Shown piece by piece: positions 62,382-64,000 of a stretch of 64,000 nucleotides of DNA. The position numbers and the translations under genes are program-made. Source of the DNA: Poindextera sp036272595 (GTDB lineage: Bacteria; Pseudomonadota; Alphaproteobacteria; Caulobacterales; Caulobacteraceae); assembly GCA_036272595.1 (NCBI GenBank), contig DATAYM010000086.1, positions 1-64,000 of the forward strand, written 5' to 3'. Each line of letters starts with the position of its first letter. Positions within the stretch are counted from its first letter, which is position 1. The notes beneath the pieces are model-generated. The model searched no databases and had not been told where the DNA came from. It saw only the letters and a list, made by a program, of their open reading frames with translations.

Positions 62382-64000
62382 TCAGGGCCTCACCGCCAGC
62401 GCGCCCCGCACCGCCCGCTCCAGATCGTCGATCTGGAACGGCTTGCGCAGCAGGTGATCGGCGTCGACCACCTTGTCGACAGCCTCCATGTCGGCATAGC
62501 CGGTGGCCAGGATGATCGGCAGGTTCGGGAGCCGCCGGCGCGCCTCCGTCGCCACCTCGACGCCGGTCATCCCCGGCATGGCGAAGTCGACGATCAGGAG
62601 TTCCGGCCGGTCGATATCCAGCCGTTCCAGGCCCTCGTGGCCCTGCGCCGCCTCGGTGACCGCATAGCCGAGCATCTCCAGGCATTCGACGATGAAGCGG
62701 CGCACGCCAGGCTCGTCCTCGACCACCAGCACCCGCTCCCGGCCCTTGACCTGCGCCTGGCGCGGCGCGTCCGGGGCGGCGTGGCTGGCCGGCGCGGCGG
62801 CGACCGGCAGCCAGAGCTCCACCCGCGTGCCGACGCCTTCGGTGCTCTCGATCAGCACCGTCCCGCCCGACTGCTGGGCGATGCCGTAGACCTGGCTGAG
62901 TCCGAGCCCGGTGCCCTTGCCGATCGGCTTGGTGGTGAAGAACGGATCGAACACCTTGTCGAGCACATTGGCCGGGATGCCGGCGCCCTGGTCGCTGACC
63001 CGGACGACCACATAGGCCCCGGCCGCCAGCCCTGGATCGGCGGCCTGACGCGCCTCGGTGACGATGCCGATGGCGCCGCCGTCCGGCAGGGCGTCGCGGG
63101 CGTTGATGACCAGGTTGAGGATGGCCAGCTCCACCTGGTTTGCGTCGGCCATGGCCCATAGCGGGCCGCGGTCCAGGTTCATGTCGACGATGAACTGCGG
63201 CCCGATCGTGCGGGCCAGCAGATCGTTCATCCCGGCGATCAGGACATTGATGTCGACCGGCGTCAGGGTCAGGCGCTGGACCCGCGAGAAGGCCAGCAGC
63301 TGGCGGGTCAGCTTGGCGGCCCGGTCGGCGGCCTGCAGGGCGGACCCGGCGCGACTGGCGGTGGCGGCGTCGTCGGCATGGCGCTGGATCATGGCCAGAT
63401 TGCCGCTGATGACAGTCAGCAGGTTATTGAAATCGTGCGCGATTCCGCCGGTCAGCTGACCCACGGCCTCCATCTTCTGCGACTGCACCAGGGCTGCCTG
63501 GGCGCGCTCGCGCTCGGCGATCTCCTGCATCAGCTGGTCGTTGGCGCGGGCCAGCTCGGCGGTGCGCTGCTCGATGCGGCTCTCCAGCGATTCATTGAGC
63601 TGGGTGAGCCGTTCCTCCGCCGCCTGCAGGTCCTGCAGGCGGCGGCGCGCCTCGTACTGCCGGCGCCGCCCGCGCAGGGCGGAATCGACGGCGCTGCCCA
63701 GGGTCTCGCCGTTGATCGGGCGCTCCAGCACCACGACGTTGCCCAGCTGCTGCAGCACGCGCAGGGCCGCCGGGGTGCGCCGGCCAGCCCGCCGGGTCGC
63801 CAGCAGCACGAAGGGAAAGTCCGACCACGGCGGCTGCGCCTCCAGCCAGGCGTCGAGCCGGGTGCGGTCGGTCTCGGCGAGCGATTCCTCGGTGACCAGG
63901 GCCGCCCCCGCGCCCAGCGCCAGCTGCTGCGCCAGTTCGTCGACGCCGCCGCAGATCAAGGCCGCGTGACCGCGGCGGGCGAGCAACTGCTCGATGACCT
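62382..64000 (-). CDS. Histidine kinase with N-terminal receiver-like and C-terminal receiver domains, 5' end outside window
   Basis: The frame is open to the window edge (539 residues seen), so the N-terminus is missing. An N-terminal part (VIEQLLARRGHAALICGG, LVTEES, FPFVLLATR) looks like a degenerate receiver, followed by a long coiled coil (about RRLQDLQAAEERLTQLNE onward). The HisKA helix is GGIAHDFNNLLTVISGN; ATPase motifs are NLVINARDALPDGG and GKGTGLGLSQVYG. A C-terminal receiver has VLVVEDEPGVRRF, Asp in LLIVDFAMPGMTG and KPF. The layout is that of soluble FixL/NtrB-type kinases. No transmembrane segment is seen. Confidence 0.9.
   Translation of the reverse strand, partial: VIEQLLARRGHAALICGGVDELAQQLALGAGAALVTEESLAETDRTRLDAWLEAQPPWSDFPFVLLATRRAGRRTPAALRVLQQLGNVVVLERPINGETLGSAVDSALRGRRRQYEARRRLQDLQAAEERLTQLNESLESRIEQRTAELARANDQLMQEIAERERAQAALVQSQKMEAVGQLTGGIAHDFNNLLTVISGNLAMIQRHADDAATASRAGSALQAADRAAKLTRQLLAFSRVQRLTLTPVDINVLIAGMNDLLARTIGPQFIVDMNLDRGPLWAMADANQVELAILNLVINARDALPDGGAIGIVTEARQAADPGLAAGAYVVVRVSDQGAGIPANVLDKVFDPFFTTKPIGKGTGLGLSQVYGIAQQSGGTVLIESTEGVGTRVELWLPVAAAPASHAAPDAPRQAQVKGRERVLVVEDEPGVRRFIVECLEMLGYAVTEAAQGHEGLERLDIDRPELLIVDFAMPGMTGVEVATEARRRLPNLPIILATGYADMEAVDKVVDADHLLRKPFQIDDLERAVRGALAVRP

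Overview
The window is high-GC, gene-dense chromosomal DNA of an alphaproteobacterium, most likely a member of the Caulobacteraceae (Caulobacter/Phenylobacterium type). This is inferred from very GC-rich third codon positions, a 402-residue ManD with the known catalytic residues, GTP-type PEP carboxykinase, NodT-type efflux lipoprotein, an UrcA-like small protein, and several families of GC-rich palindromic intergenic repeats. No rRNA, tRNA, CRISPR array, transposase or phage gene was seen.

Layout. 1-1766: a truncated Baeyer-Villiger-type monooxygenase of visibly lower GC, then a decayed Tat-exported cupin. 1763-5517: a methylsuccinyl-CoA-dehydrogenase-like enzyme overlapping a MaoC hydratase, divergent from a ferritin-like unknown. 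5680-8781: a flavin monooxygenase/aldo-keto reductase pair whose start overlaps that of a divergent Gfo/Idh/MocA dehydrogenase. 9049-19574: a galactose block with galM divergent from galK-galT-GH42 beta-galactosidase-GH36 alpha-galactosidase-methyltransferase, followed by a convergent SSS symporter with a 69-residue membrane partner. Together these could import and cleave galactosides and run the Leloir pathway. 19793-21210: Nudix hydrolase and enoyl-CoA hydratase. 21306-30046: one minus-strand run of regulator-kinase-regulator followed by RND pump, adaptor and outer-membrane channel. The second regulator has Glu in place of the phospho-accepting Asp.

30170-33716: a Tat cyclophilin, then the remains of a D-amino-acid-type locus (gutted deacylase, intact FAD oxidase, divergent XRE-cupin regulator, DUF3830 protein). 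33810-39860: acyl-CoA synthetase, solitary iolB, UrcA-like protein, glycosyltransferase, VOC protein and quinone oxidoreductase. 39919-44367: a tightly overlapping operon of glpD, an alkyl-DHAP-synthase-like flavoprotein and a glycerol-kinase-like FGGY kinase. 44448-44585: a 45-residue His-rich membrane peptide with a strong ribosome-binding site. 44669-49910: uxuB-like fructuronate reductase divergent from manD and a GH31 glucosidase/xylosidase (hexuronate use).

50093-51481: arsC and a CAX-type cation exchanger behind a yybP-ykoY manganese riboswitch (about 51555-51675). 51806-54800: an overlapping trio (CelD-like acyltransferase, JmjC-like protein, family 2 glycosyltransferase) that looks like surface-polysaccharide work. 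54946-64000: pckG, enoyl-CoA hydratase, hybrid histidine kinase, folD, pabB, and a histidine kinase/receiver protein cut by the window end. At least four families of palindromic repeats sit just after stop codons; one copy encodes the last residues of PabB and another splits galK from galT.
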